A stretch of 64,000 bases of DNA from an uncultured Scytonema sp. (lineage in GTDB: Bacteria; Cyanobacteriota; Cyanobacteriia; Cyanobacteriales; Nostocaceae): assembly GCA_937873135.1 (NCBI GenBank), contig CALMVQ010000089.1, positions 25,487 to 89,486 of the forward strand, in the 5' to 3' direction. This document shows positions 36,313-48,900 of this stretch, piece after piece. The notes below the pieces were generated by a model. The model searched no databases. It had not been told where the DNA came from and worked only from the letters and a program-made list of their open reading frames with translations. Numbering within the stretch: the first letter of the stretch is position 1; each line of letters begins with the position of its first letter. The position numbers and the translations under genes are program-made.

Positions 36313-39300
36313 TTGAACACAACTTTTAACTTACCGATGCAAACTGATATCATTGAAGGGTTTGAACTCTCACCTCAACAGCAACGTCTTTGGCTGTTGC
36401 CGCAAAATAATTTTGCTGATCGGGCTGGGCTGGCTATTTTAATTGAAGGAAACCTCAACGTCGAGGTTCTCAAAGAAGCCTTATATAAGTTGATTGATAG
36501 ACATGAGATTCTGCGGACAACTTTCCATAGCGTACCCCACCAAAAGTTTCCAATTCAAAGCATCAGCGATCGCACTAGCATACAGTGGCAAGAAATGGAT
36601 TTGAGGCGTTTGAGCTTTGAAAGACAGCAGGCTAAAATTGAGGAACTTTTCCAAGAAAAGGGGCAATATTCTTTTAATTTGGAGCAAGGACCTCTTGTTT
36701 GCTGTACCCTACTAACTTTGTCAGCGCAAAAGTATACTTTGCTTCTCACCCTGCCAGCTCTTTGTGCCGATCCCAGAACACTTAGGAATATAGTTGAAGA
36801 AATTAGTTCTTTATACGCTAGAAGTGGACAAAATGAATTACCCATACAGTACATGCAGTTTTCTGCTTGGCAGAATGAAATTCTAGAAGAAGAGTATACA
36901 GAAACAGGAACAGGATATTGGCAAGAAAAAAAAATTTATGATTTTCTGAATTTGAAGCTGCTTTTTGAAGCTCAGCCAGTTAAAAAGTTAGAGTTTAAAC
37001 CTCAATTTTTAGCCCAGACGCTTTGTCCTGAAACTATGGCGAAAATCAAAGAGTTTGTTCAAGAACACAAAATTTCAACTTCTGTATTCTTCCTGGCTTG
37101 CTGGCAGATTTTGCTTTGGCGTCTCACCGGACAACCAAACATTGTTATAGGAACTATCTGTGATGGCCGCTCTTATGAAGGTCTAGAGCAAGCACTTGGG
37201 CTGTTTGCCAAATACTTACCTGTTCATTGTCATCTAGAAGATGATGACTTATTCATTAAAGTTTTGTCACAGGTAGATGAATCAATCCGCGAGGCTTACT
37301 TAGGGCAAGAGTACTTTGCTTGGGAGCAAATCGTTGGAGAATCAGAGAATTTTAATGCCCAATCCCTCTCATTATTTTGTTTTGATTTCGAGGAACAGCG
37401 TGCCAGTTATTCTGCTGGTGAGATTTTATTTACAATTTATAAGCAGTATACCTGTATTGACCGATTTAAAGTAAAACTTTCTTGCATTAATACTGAAGGT
37501 ATTCTCAGTACAGAATTTTACTATGATTCCAGCTTATTTTCAGCGGAGACTATTGAGCGCTTAGCTGGACAGTTCCAGACATTATTAAATAGTGTTGTTA
37601 GCAATTCAAATACATCAATTAGTGAGTTGCAAATTTTGAGTGCAGTTGAACAGCAATTAGTGGTAGAGTGGAATCATACTAAAGTTGACTATTCTCAAGA
37701 TAAGTGCATTCATCAGCTGTTTGAAGCGCAGGTAGAGCAGACACCAGACACCATTGCGGTAGTGTTTGAAGACAAGCAACTAACCTACCAGGATCTGAAC
37801 GTCAGAACTAATCAGCTAGCACATTACCTACAAGTACTGGGCGTTGGGCCAGAGGTAATGGTAGGGTTATTTGTTGAGCGATCGCTCGATATCGTCATTG
37901 GACTACTCGGCATCCTCAAAGCAGGCGCAGCTTACTTACCGTTAGATCCAGCGTTACCAACAGATGCTTTAGCCTTTCGGTTGCAGGATTGCCAGGTACC
38001 AATCCTCTTAACACAACAGTTGCTAGTCGCAAAACTTCCCGAAAATGCAGCGCAAATCATCTGCTTAGATGCAGACTGGGAACTCATTCCCCAGGAGAAT
38101 CAGGAAAATCCTCAAAATTCCGTACAACCTGAAAACCTAGTTTACGGAATCTTCACCTCTGGTTCTACAGGCAAACCCAAAGCAGTTGCTGTCGAACATA
38201 AGCAACTCGTCAATTACCTGTACGGAATTTTGGACAGACTGAACTTGCCCACAGGTGCCAGCTTTGCGACAGTTTCCACCTTTGCGGCAGACTTAGGCAA
38301 CACGGTAATCTTTCCCGCCTTATGTACAGGGGGATGTCTGCATATATTGTCCCAGGAGCGAGCATCCGATCCGCAAGCACTCTTCGATTATTTTCAGCGC
38401 CATCCCATCGACTATCTCAAAATAGTTCCTTCCCACTTCGCAGCTTTTCTAGCATCCTCCCCACCACAGTCGATCCTGCCTCGCCAGTGCCTAGTTTTGG
38501 GTGGTGAAGCCAGCAGTTGGGATTTGATTAATATTATCCAGCGACAAACACCCAACTGCCAGATTCTCAACCATTATGGTCCAACAGAAACCACTGTCGG
38601 CGTGCTAACTTACCCAGTCAACAACGGACAAGCTAGCCATAATTCACAAACGCTTCCCTTGGGAAAACCCTTAACTAACACTCAGGTTTACGTACTGGAT
38701 AGCCATCTTCAACCAGTCCCCATTGGAGTACCAGGTGAACTGCACATTGGCGGTTTAGGCGTAGCTAGAGGATATATCAACCGTCCTGAATTAACCACTG
38801 AAAAGTTTATTCCCAACCCGTTTAGCAATGAACCCACTGCCCGTCTCTACAAAACTGGGGATTTGGTGTGCTATTTGTCAGACGGTAACATTGAATATCT
38901 AGGACGCATCGACCACCAAGTGAAAATCAGAGGTTTTCGCGTTGAGTTGGGAGAGATTGAAGCCGTGCTGAGTCAGCATCCCGGTGTGGGGCAAGTCGTA
39001 GTTTTAGCTCAGGAAGATAAAACAAGCCGCCAGCGTCTAGTTGCCTATATTGTGCCGGATCGGCAAGGGGATATCACAACCAGTGATTTACGCTGCTTCT
39101 TGTCAGAAAAGCTGCCTGAGTACATGATTCCGTCTGCCTTTTTGCTACTTAAATCACTGCCCCTAACAACGAATGGCAAGGTGGATCGTCAAGCGTTGCT
39201 AAGCTTTAACCTGAATGATTCTGAGTTGAACGCTAATTTTTTGGCACCTCGGACTGCCGCAGAAAACGTTGTAGCAGATATATGGAAACAAGTTCTTGGT

Positions 39301-39570
39301 GTTCATCAAATAGGTATCCACGACAATTTTTTTGAGTTGGGCGGTCATTCGCTGCTAGCCACTCAGGTTTTCCTCAAGCTGCACAAAATTTTTCAAGTAA
39401 AGTTATCACTGCGCCATCTGTTTGAGACACCTACGGTCGAAGGTATAGTCAACGTTATTGAACAAAACCGGGGAGGGGGTGAAGTTGTTGAAAAGATTGC
39501 TGAGACTTTAATAGAAGTGAAAAAACTCTCGCTACAAGTGAAAAAGACGTTGGCAAAAGAAAAAACTTGA
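36313..39570 (+). CDS. NRPS module: degenerate C-like (interface?) domain-A(Asp)-PCP
   Basis: 1,085 aa from TTG; an ATG at 36337 (residue 9) is an alternative start and neither has a strong ribosome binding site. Residues 1-430 are C-like (IEGFELSPQQQRLWLLP), but where HHxxxDG belongs it reads LPALCADPRTL, so it cannot catalyse condensation in the normal way. A domain at 455-950 has GIFTSGSTGKPKAVAVEH and pocket residues D-L-T-K-V-G-H-V-G, a clear aspartate code. PCP at 975-1045 (GGHSL). A basic helical tail closes the protein (VKKLSLQVKKTLAKEK). Because an active C domain and a TauD dioxygenase lie just upstream, the degenerate domain is probably the docking platform for the hydroxylase, giving beta-hydroxy-Asp. 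A paralogue opens the gene at 54937. Confidence 0.88.
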   Translation: MNTTFNLPMQTDIIEGFELSPQQQRLWLLPQNNFADRAGLAILIEGNLNVEVLKEALYKLIDRHEILRTTFHSVPHQKFPIQSISDRTSIQWQEMDLRRLSFERQQAKIEELFQEKGQYSFNLEQGPLVCCTLLTLSAQKYTLLLTLPALCADPRTLRNIVEEISSLYARSGQNELPIQYMQFSAWQNEILEEEYTETGTGYWQEKKIYDFLNLKLLFEAQPVKKLEFKPQFLAQTLCPETMAKIKEFVQEHKISTSVFFLACWQILLWRLTGQPNIVIGTICDGRSYEGLEQALGLFAKYLPVHCHLEDDDLFIKVLSQVDESIREAYLGQEYFAWEQIVGESENFNAQSLSLFCFDFEEQRASYSAGEILFTIYKQYTCIDRFKVKLSCINTEGILSTEFYYDSSLFSAETIERLAGQFQTLLNSVVSNSNTSISELQILSAVEQQLVVEWNHTKVDYSQDKCIHQLFEAQVEQTPDTIAVVFEDKQLTYQDLNVRTNQLAHYLQVLGVGPEVMVGLFVERSLDIVIGLLGILKAGAAYLPLDPALPTDALAFRLQDCQVPILLTQQLLVAKLPENAAQIICLDADWELIPQENQENPQNSVQPENLVYGIFTSGSTGKPKAVAVEHKQLVNYLYGILDRLNLPTGASFATVSTFAADLGNTVIFPALCTGGCLHILSQERASDPQALFDYFQRHPIDYLKIVPSHFAAFLASSPPQSILPRQCLVLGGEASSWDLINIIQRQTPNCQILNHYGPTETTVGVLTYPVNNGQASHNSQTLPLGKPLTNTQVYVLDSHLQPVPIGVPGELHIGGLGVARGYINRPELTTEKFIPNPFSNEPTARLYKTGDLVCYLSDGNIEYLGRIDHQVKIRGFRVELGEIEAVLSQHPGVGQVVVLAQEDKTSRQRLVAYIVPDRQGDITTSDLRCFLSEKLPEYMIPSAFLLLKSLPLTTNGKVDRQALLSFNLNDSELNANFLAPRTAAENVVADIWKQVLGVHQIGIHDNFFELGGHSLLATQVFLKLHKIFQVKLSLRHLFETPTVEGIVNVIEQNRGGGEVVEKIAETLIEVKKLSLQVKKTLAKEKT

Positions 39571-39588
39571 TATACGGAGGAGAACAGT

Positions 39589-42500
39589 ATGAGCGAGCTT
39601 CTTGGGCAAATAGGCGATCTTTCACCAGAGGAACACGAGCTTTTTCAGCTGCTACTTGAGGAAAAAGGGATAGATACCAGAGGAACACAAACTATTCCTC
39701 TGAGGACAGAGACTAGCCCTTGCCAGCTTTCTTTTGCACAAGCTAGGTTGTGGTTTCTCAGCCAGTTGGACCCTGATAGCCCTCTTTACAATATGCCCGC
39801 TGCCGTGCGCTTGATTGGAGCGCTCAACGTTGCGGCACTGAAACAGATTTTTAATGAAATTGTGCGGCGACATGAAGTCTTACGAACAACTTTTGTCATC
39901 GTCAATGGGCAACCAGTCCAAGTCATTGCTCCTACTTTAATCCTGCCCTTGCCTGTCGTGAACTTACAAGAGTTACCCGAGCTTGAGCGTGAAGCTGAAG
40001 TTTTACGGCTAGCCACTTCCGTTGCACAGCGACCCTTCGATTTGACTCAGGGTCCATTGCTACGGACAACTCTGCTACAGTTAGGCGCAGCAGAGTACGT
40101 ACTACTGTTTACAATGCATCATATTATCTCCGATGGCTGGTCGATAGAGGTCCTCATCCAGGAAGTTGTCGTTTTGTACGAAGTATTTTGCAGTGGGAAA
40201 CCCTCACCACTGGCGGATCTGCCTATCCAGTATGCAGACTTTGCCATTTGGCAGCGTCAGTGGTTACAGGGAGAAGTTATGGCAAATCAGTTAGCCTATT
40301 GGCAGCAGCAACTGAGTCATCATCCCCCTGTGCTACAGCTACCGACCGACCGTCCTCGCCCTGTAGTCCAGAGCTTCCGTGGTTCCACGAAATCGTTCTC
40401 TCTTTCTACTAAACTTACGGACGCACTCAAGGTTCTGAGCCAGGGGGAGGAGGCGACCTTGTTCATGACGCTGCTGGCAGCATTCCAAACATTGCTTTAT
40501 CGCTATACTGGTCAGGAAGACATACTGGTGGGATCTCCGATCGCGAACCGCGATCGCTTTGAAACCGATGCACTAATAGGTTTTTTTGTCAATACTTTGG
40601 TTCTGCGTACTGACCTGTCAGGCAACCCGAGTTTCCGAGAGTTACTGGCTCGGGTGCGTGAGATGGCATTGTCAGCCTATGAGCATCAAGAGATGCCTTT
40701 TGAGCAACTGGTGGCAGAACTACAGCCCGAACGGGACTTGAGCCGTAATCCACTCATTCAAGTGATGTTCACCCTTCAAAATGCTCCGGTGCCAGTCATG
40801 GAGTTTGCGGGTTTAACCTTAAGTCCAGTGGAATTTGACAGTGGCATGACAAAGTTTGATTTGATACTCACTTTATCCGAAACACCCGAGGGTCTAACTG
40901 GTAGGCTTGAGTACAATACAGACCTATTTGATGCCGCCACGATCGCCAAGATGGTGAGATATTTTCAGACTTTGCTGACAGGAATTGTGAGTGATCCAGA
41001 CCAATCTATTTTGAACTTGCCACTGTTGACCACTGCCGAGCGGCATCAGTTGTTAGTGGAGTGGAACGACAATCAGATAGATTATCCCCAGGACAAGTGT
41101 ATCCATCAGTTGTTTGAAGCTCAGGTGGAACGAACTCCGGATGCTGTAGCTGTGGTGTTTGAAGAGCAGCAGTTGACTTACCAGCAGTTGAACCAAAGAG
41201 CAAATCAACTGGCGCATTACCTGAGGACTCTGGGTGTAAAACCGGAGGTGCTAGTGGGCTTGTGCTTGGAGCGATCTTTGGAGATGGTGGTGGGACTTTT
41301 AGGTATCCTCAAAGCAGGTGGTACCTATGTGCCGCTAGATCCGGCCGATCCGCAGGAGCGACTGGCTTTTATGTTGGAGGATGCTCGGGTAGCAGTACTA
41401 ATTCAACAGCAGAAAGTTGAGGGGCTACCGGAACATAAGGCGCGGGTGGTTTTTTTAGACGCAGACTGGCAGGTGATCGCCCAACACAGCGAGGAGAACT
41501 TTGTCGGAGGGGTGACGATCGACAACTTGGCTTACGTCATCTATACCTCGGGTTCGACAGGGAGGTCAAAGGGTGTGATGAACACCCACCACGGACTTTG
41601 CAATCGCTTGCTCTGGATGCAGGATGCTTACCGATTAACTACAGCTGACGGTGTGCTGCATAAAACTCCCTTCAGCTTTGATGTTTCGATCTGGGAGTTG
41701 TTGTGGCCATTGTTGAGTGGAGCACAATTGGTTGTAGCCCGACCGGAAGGTCATAAAGACAGTGCCTATCTCGTCAAACTGATTACTGAGCAACAGATTA
41801 CTACACTTCATTTCGTCCCTCCTATGCTCCAGGTTTTTTTGGCAGAGCAGGGACTGGAGGCATGTGGCTGCCTAAAGCGTGTCATCTGTAGTGGCGACGC
41901 ACTGCCGTTTGAACTTCAAAAACGCTTCTTTGCTCGTCTAAAAACAGAACTGCATAATCTTTATGGACCGACAGAAGCAGCCATTGAGGTAACTTTCTGG
42001 GCTTGTAAGCACCAGACTACTCAACGAATTGTTCCCATCGGTCGCCCGATTGCCAACACACAGATATATCTGCTTGATACTCAGCTACAGCCGATCCCCA
42101 TTGGTGTACCAGGTGAGCTGCACATTGGGGGTGCCCCTTTGGCTAGGGGCTATCTGAACCGTCCCGAGCTAACGACCGAGAAGTTTATTGCCAACCCCTT
42201 TAGTCAACAGCCTGGAGAGCGGTTGTACAAGACTGGGGATTTGGCTCGCTATTGTCTTGATGGTAACATTGAGTTTTTGGGACGGATTGACCATCAGGTA
42301 AAAATTCGCGGCTTCCGCATTGAGCTTGGAGAAATTGAGGCAGTGTTGAGTCAACACAGAGCGGTGCGGGAGGCGGTTGTTCTTGCCCAAGAGGAAGAAA
42401 CTGGCAACAAATACCTTGTAGCCTATGTAGTACCAAAACAGGAGTCAGCCCTTTCTATAAGTGAATTACGGAGCTTACTGAGGGAAAAGTTACCTGAATA

Positions 42501-42966
42501 TATGCTGCCATCGGCTTTTGTAAAGCTAGACACCTTACCGCTCTTACCCAACGGTAAGGTAGACCGCAAGGCACTGCCAGCACCTGAAAGATATCGTCCG
42601 GAGTTGGAAACGGCTTACCAGGCACCCCAGACCGAAACGGAACGTCTCATTGCTACTGTTTGGCAAGAAAAGCTTCAGGTAGAAAAGGTCGGTATTTATG
42701 ACAATTTCTTTGATTTGGGGGGTCATTCATTACTTGTAATCCAAATTCATAGCAAATTACGAGAAATTTTTGAGCAAGAGCTATCAATTGTTCACCTTTT
42801 TAAATACCCAACTATAAACTCTTTAGCTAAATATTTAAGTCAAAAGCAAACTAAAAAACCAGCTGAGCGGTCAAGCCAAGAACGGGCGCTTAACCGTAGC
42901 TCCAGTCAAGCTTTAATAAATCAACAAAGTCAACTTAGGCAACAACATCGATCGCCGAAAAAATAG
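39589..42966 (+). CDS. NRPS module C-A(Ser-like)-PCP
   Basis: 1,125 aa; strong GGAGGAG before the ATG. Residues 1-31 are a docking-type helix pair (ELLGQIGDLSPEEHELFQLLL). C at 42-465 is of the LCL type with intact MHHIISDGWS (about 175-184). A at 485-985 has YVIYTSGSTGRSKGVMNTH and pocket residues D-V-W-H-I-S-L-I-E, close to the serine code D-V-W-H-x-S-L-x-D but with Glu in place of Asp at the ninth position. PCP at 1010-1075 (GGHSL) is followed by a Gln/Arg/Ser-rich tail, probably a docking region for the PKS gene 13 bp downstream. It adds one residue, predicted as serine. Confidence 0.9.
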   Translation: MSELLGQIGDLSPEEHELFQLLLEEKGIDTRGTQTIPLRTETSPCQLSFAQARLWFLSQLDPDSPLYNMPAAVRLIGALNVAALKQIFNEIVRRHEVLRTTFVIVNGQPVQVIAPTLILPLPVVNLQELPELEREAEVLRLATSVAQRPFDLTQGPLLRTTLLQLGAAEYVLLFTMHHIISDGWSIEVLIQEVVVLYEVFCSGKPSPLADLPIQYADFAIWQRQWLQGEVMANQLAYWQQQLSHHPPVLQLPTDRPRPVVQSFRGSTKSFSLSTKLTDALKVLSQGEEATLFMTLLAAFQTLLYRYTGQEDILVGSPIANRDRFETDALIGFFVNTLVLRTDLSGNPSFRELLARVREMALSAYEHQEMPFEQLVAELQPERDLSRNPLIQVMFTLQNAPVPVMEFAGLTLSPVEFDSGMTKFDLILTLSETPEGLTGRLEYNTDLFDAATIAKMVRYFQTLLTGIVSDPDQSILNLPLLTTAERHQLLVEWNDNQIDYPQDKCIHQLFEAQVERTPDAVAVVFEEQQLTYQQLNQRANQLAHYLRTLGVKPEVLVGLCLERSLEMVVGLLGILKAGGTYVPLDPADPQERLAFMLEDARVAVLIQQQKVEGLPEHKARVVFLDADWQVIAQHSEENFVGGVTIDNLAYVIYTSGSTGRSKGVMNTHHGLCNRLLWMQDAYRLTTADGVLHKTPFSFDVSIWELLWPLLSGAQLVVARPEGHKDSAYLVKLITEQQITTLHFVPPMLQVFLAEQGLEACGCLKRVICSGDALPFELQKRFFARLKTELHNLYGPTEAAIEVTFWACKHQTTQRIVPIGRPIANTQIYLLDTQLQPIPIGVPGELHIGGAPLARGYLNRPELTTEKFIANPFSQQPGERLYKTGDLARYCLDGNIEFLGRIDHQVKIRGFRIELGEIEAVLSQHRAVREAVVLAQEEETGNKYLVAYVVPKQESALSISELRSLLREKLPEYMLPSAFVKLDTLPLLPNGKVDRKALPAPERYRPELETAYQAPQTETERLIATVWQEKLQVEKVGIYDNFFDLGGHSLLVIQIHSKLREIFEQELSIVHLFKYPTINSLAKYLSQKQTKKPAERSSQERALNRSSSQALINQQSQLRQQHRSPKK

Positions 42967-42979
42967 TGAGTATTCTTCA

Positions 42980-45900
42980 ATGAACGACTTGCATTCACCT
43001 AATTCAATTTCTCAGTCAGAAATAGCCATCATCGGTATGTCTGGTCGGTTTCCAGGAGCCAAAGATGTTAATACGTTTTGGCAAAATTTGCGAGCCGGGG
43101 TTGAGTCTATTTCAATTTTTTCTAAGCAGGAACTAGAGTCAAATGGCATTGACCATACTGTGTTAAATAGCCCGAGCTATGTAAGAGCACGCGCTGTCTT
43201 GGAAGATGTAGAACTGTTTGACGCTTCATTTTTCGGCTTTAGTGCTAGAGAAGCTGAAATCATGGATCCACAACACCGCCTATTCTTAGAGTGTGCTAGT
43301 GAAGCTCTTGAAAGTGCTGGTTATGATGCTGAAACTTACAGGGGTGCGATCGCTGTTTACGCTGGTGCAAGTATCAGCACTTATCTGTTGTTCAATCTTT
43401 ATTCAAACCGAGACCTTTTAGAATCAGTCGGCAGTTTTCAAGTATTACTTGGAAATAATAAAGATTCTTTACCTACATATGTCTCTTACAAGCTAAACTT
43501 AAAGGGGCCAAGTGTCAATGTTCAAACTACCTGCTCCACTTCACTAGTTTCCGTCCACCTAGCCTGCCAAAGCTTGCTTAGTGGTGAATGTGATATAGCT
43601 TTGGCAGGAGGAGTTTCAGTTAGGGTTCCACAAAAGGCTGGCTATTTTTATCAAGAGGGAGGGATTTCTTCGCCCGATGGACACTGCAGAGCTTTTGATG
43701 CAAAAGCTCAGGGAACAGTTAGCGGTGACGGTGTAGGAATTGTTGTCTTGAAACGGCTGGTAAATGCCCTTGCCGATGGAGATTGTATTCATGCGATTAT
43801 CAAAGGTTCAGCAATCAATAACGATGGTTCTGTGAAAGTTGGTTATACAGCACCTAGTGTAGATGGTCAGGCGGCGGTGATTTCAGAAGCTCAGGCTATA
43901 GCCGCGATTGAACCCGAGACTGTCACTTATATAGAAGCGCACGGAACTGGAACAGCTTTAGGCGATCCAATTGAAGTCGCTGCCCTGACAGAGGCTTTTC
44001 GCACCAGAACCGAGGCAAAGGGCTTCTGTGCTATTGGTTCGTTGAAAACTAATATCGGACATTTGGATGCAGCAGCAGGTGTGGCGGGTTTAATCAAGAC
44101 AGTGTTGGCGCTTAAACACAAGTTGTTGCCACCCAGTTTGCATTTTGAAGAACCCAACCCTAAGATAGATTTTACCAACAGCCCCTTTTACGTCAAGACC
44201 TCACTTTCGGAATGGAAAACAAATGGAAATCCTCGTCGAGCTGGTGTCAGTTCCTTTGGTATTGGGGGCACCAATGCACATGTTGTTCTCGAAGAAGCTC
44301 AGAGAGTAAAAACCTCTGGAGAATCCAGATCAAAGCAACTGTTGGTGCTATCTGCGAAAACCGATTCTGCGCTCGATACTGCAACCAAAAATTTGGTCGA
44401 GCACTTAAAGCAGCATCCCGATCTCAACCTTGCTGATGTGGCTTACACTTACCATATTGGTCGAAGAGCTTTCAAGCATAGACGGATGGTTGTTTGTCAA
44501 AACCTTGAAGATGCTGCAAATGCGCTCTTAACCTTGGATGCGAAACGAGTTTTTACAAATTTCCAAGAGTCCGGGGAGCAGCCTGTCGTGTTTATGTTTT
44601 CAGGACAGGGTTCTCAGTACGTAAATATGGGTAAACAACTTTACCAGAGTGAGCCGATCTTCAAAGAGCAAATTGATGATTGTTCATATCTTCTGGAACC
44701 TCACATTAGAGTGGATTTGCGGAGTTTACTGTATCCTAAGGAACAGCAATATCAAGATGCGGCACAGCAGTTGCTACAAACAGCGATTGCCCAAGCAACG
44801 CTGTTTGTGATAGAATACTCACTGGCTAAGTTGTGGATGGCGTGGGGCGTGCATCCAGAGGCAATGATTGGTCACAGCATTGGGGAATACGTAGCTGCCA
44901 CAGTCGCTGGAGTTTTCTCACTTGAAGACGCCCTTGCACTGGTGGCGAATAGAGGAAAACTGATGCAGCAGTGCAAGCGTGGAGGAATGCTCTCGGTTCA
45001 ACTTCCCCAACAGTCGGTGCAACCTCTGTTGGGAAGAGAACTGTCAATAGCTGCAAGCAATGCACCTTCTTACTGTGTGGTGTCGGGTACAATCCAAGCG
45101 GTAGAGCAATTACAACAGCAGCTACAAGAAAAAGGCGTAAGCTGTCGGCGACTACATACGAATCATGCCTTTCATTCTCAAATGATGGAACCAATCATTG
45201 AGCCATTCACCCAGTTATTACAAAACGTCACACTTAATCCCCCGAAAATTCCTTTTATCTCCAATGTTAGTGGAACTTGGATTACTGCAACCCAAGCCGC
45301 AGACCCTGACTACTGGGTTTGCCATTTACGGCAACCAGTGCGTTTTAACGAAGGGATTGCTGAGTTACTGACAACACATGAGCGTATCTTCTTGGAAGTG
45401 GGACCAGGGCGGACGTTAAGCACTTTTGTAAAACAGCATCGGACAGAAGAATTGGTGGCATTGACATCGCTACGCCATCCACAGGAGCAACAGTCAGATG
45501 TAGCATTTTTACTCAACACTTTGGGTCGGCTGTGGCTTTTCGGTGTTAAAATCGATTGGTCAGGTTTTTACACCCATGAACGGCGTCATCGTATTCCCTT
45601 ACCAACGTATCCATTTGAGCGCCAGCGTTACTGGATTGAAGCAAACCCTGAAGCTGCCCTAGCTAGGGTATCACAAAAATCATTAGACAAAAAGTCAAAT
45701 ATTGCCGACTGGTTTTACATTCCTTCTTGGAAACGCTCCTCGCAGCCTGTACAGGGGCGATATATGGCATCAAAACCAGCGCAAAAGTTGTGCTGGTTGG
45801 TCTTTGTTGATACTGTTGAGGTAGGTTCACAAATTGCCAAACGACTCGAACTTGAGGGTCATAATGTCATCACTGTAACGGTGGGAGAGCAGTTTACCAA

Positions 45901-48900
45901 GCTGAGCGAATGTTCTACGGACAGACTGTGCCAACGTGCTTACGCGATTAATCCACAAGCTAGGGATGACTATGATGCCTTGCTCAAGGAACTTAGCGTA
46001 TTGGATTTGATCCCAAGTGCGATCGCCCATTTTTGGAGTCTTACGCGGAACGTTTTGGAAGAATCACCGCATCAGTTCTTTGATGAATGTCAAAATTTAG
46101 GTTTCTATAGTCTGCTTTTTCTAGCGCAGGCGTTGGGAAAACAGGAAATTACTCATTCCCTCCAAATTCTAGTGGTAACCAACAATGTGCAGGAAGTGAA
46201 TGGCGATGAAAATTTGTGCCCCGAAAAGGCAACTGTCTTGGGAATATGTAAGGTTATTCCGCAAGAGTACAGTAACATTACCTGCCGTAGTATTGATGTA
46301 GTCATTCCAGAATCAGGAACTTCCCAGGAAAATCAACTTATAGATCAACTCCTAGCAGAATTTACTCATCATGCTTCTGAGAACGTGGTTGCCTACCGTA
46401 GCAAGCATCGATGGGTGCAAACTTTTGATCCAGTGCAACTGGAGAAACCAGAGTCGGGAACAATTCCCTTAAAATTTGGGGGAGTGTACCTAATTACTGG
46501 TGGACTTGGAGGCATTGGCTTAGTACTGGCAGAATATTTAGCCCAAACAATTTGTGCCAAACTGATTCTAACAGGGCGTTCAGGTCTTCCCCCAGAAAAA
46601 GAATGGTCCCAATGGCTGGCAACTCATGATCACAACGATGATATTAGCCGCAAAATTAAGAAAGTACAGGCATTAGAGGCGTTAGGTGCCGAGGTTCTAG
46701 TTTGCAGTGCTGATATTGCTCATGAAGAACAAATGCGAGCAGTGATGACTCAGGCATCAAAGCGCTTTGGTCAAATTCATGGTGTCATTCATGCAGCAGG
46801 GATAAAGTTGTATCGCACTCTTCGACAGATAAGTCGAACTGAATGTGAAAGTCAATTACGCTCAACAGGCTATGGACTGTTTGTATTAGAAAAGATTCTA
46901 CAGGGAAGAGAGCTTGATTTCTGTCTGCTAGTATCATCATTATCATCTGTTTTAGGGGTACTGGGAATGGCTGCCTATCCGGCAGCGCACATTTTCACTG
47001 ATGCTTTTGTACACAAACATAACCAAACAAGCTCTGTTTCCTGGATCAGCATCAATTGTGATAATTGGCAAACTCAAGAATCTTCTGAATTAGCGACTAC
47101 ACTCAGAGACATTGACTTTAGGATGACACGCCTTGAAGGTCTGGAGGCTTTTCAACATGTCTTATCCTTGAGTAAAGTCAATCAAGTTGTTGTCTCAGTG
47201 GTGGATTTACAAGCTAGGATAGAAAAATGGATTAAACCTAAAATTCACAGAGATTCTAAACTAACTGAAAAAGCAAGTTCTTCCTTATTTTACTCCAGAC
47301 CCAATCTACAGAATGCCTATGTTGCTCCCAGAAATGAGGTGGAGCAAATAATTTCAAAGATTTGGCAAGAACTCCTCGGTATTAAACAGGTAGGCATCCA
47401 CGACAACTTTTTTGAGTTGGGCGGTGACTCCGTCCTTGGTATTCAAGTCAGTGCCAAAGCCGCTCGAGCGGGTTTTCGGCTTACCCCTCAGCAGTTGTTT
47501 GAACACCAGACAATTGCTGAATTGGCAATTATGGCGAGTACAAGCCAAGCCATACAGGCAGAACAGGGCTTAGTAACTGGTTCGCTGCCTCTTACGCCCA
47601 TCCAGCATTGGTTCTTTGAACAGAATCAGCCCCAAGCGCACCACTGGAACCAGGCAGTTTTGCTAGAGGTGCTACAAGTCCTCGATCCAATTTTGTTGGA
47701 GCAGGCATTTCGGCAAATACTAATGCACCACGATGCACTTCGCCTGAGGTTTATGCACTCTGAATCTGGCTGGCAGCAGGTCAACGCTAGCCCCGAAGAA
47801 ATGATACCGTTTACACGGCTAGATTTGTCGGCACTCTCAACAGAGTTTCAAAAATCTGCTATTGAGGCAACCGCCGCAGAAATACAAGCCAGTCTGAACC
47901 TGTTAACTGGACCGATTGTCCGGTTTGCCCTCTTTGAACTGGGTGCCAACTCTTCAAGCCGTCTGCTAGTCGTCATCCACCACTTGGCGGTAGATGTTGG
48001 CTCTTGGCGGATCTTGTTAGAAGATATCCAGACTGCTTATCAGCAACTTAGTGAAGAGCAGGCAATTCAGCTTCCGCAGAAAACAACCTCCTTTAAACAG
48101 TGGTCTTTTCAACTAAAGGAGTACGCTCACTCAACCAAGCTACAGCAAGAGATGGATTACTGGCTGAGCGAACTTCACAAACAAGTTTCCTGCCTACCTA
48201 TGGATTATCCTAGGGGCATTAACACTGTAGCATCAGTTCAAACAGTATCAGTAGCGATGAACGCAGAAGAGACTCAAGCGCTGCTACAGGAGATTCCATC
48301 GGTCTATCGTACCAATACACAAGAGGTTCTGCTCACTGCTCTTGCACAAGCTTTTGCACAATGGACAGGTGTAAATTCGCTGTTGGTTGATCTGGAAGGA
48401 AATGGGCGGGAAGTAACTATAGATAATGTGGATATATCGCGGACGGTAGGTTGGTTCACTACTATTTATCCTGTACTTTTGGATTTAGAGAATGCTAACA
48501 ATCCAGGCGATGCATTGAAAATCGTCAAGGAGCAACTTCGTTGCATTTCTAATGAAGGCATTAATCTTGGAGTGCTACGCTACCTGAGTGAAGATGCGGC
48601 AGTTACTGAGAAAATTCGGTCACTTCCCCAAGCAGAGGTGATTTTCCTCTACCTTGGTCAGTTTAGTAAAAGTTTGTCTCAGTCAAGTTTGTTCAAAGCG
48701 ACTAGAGAATTCAGTGGATCGGATCGCAATCCACAAGGAATTCGTTCTCATCTGCTAGAGGTTACTGGGTCAATTACTGAAGGTCAGTTGAGAGTGGATT
48801 GGAAATATAGCTTGAATGTGCATCGACGTGAAACAGTAAAGGAATTATCTCATAGTTTCGTACAAGTGCTAAGGTCTCTTATTACCCACTGTCAGTTTCC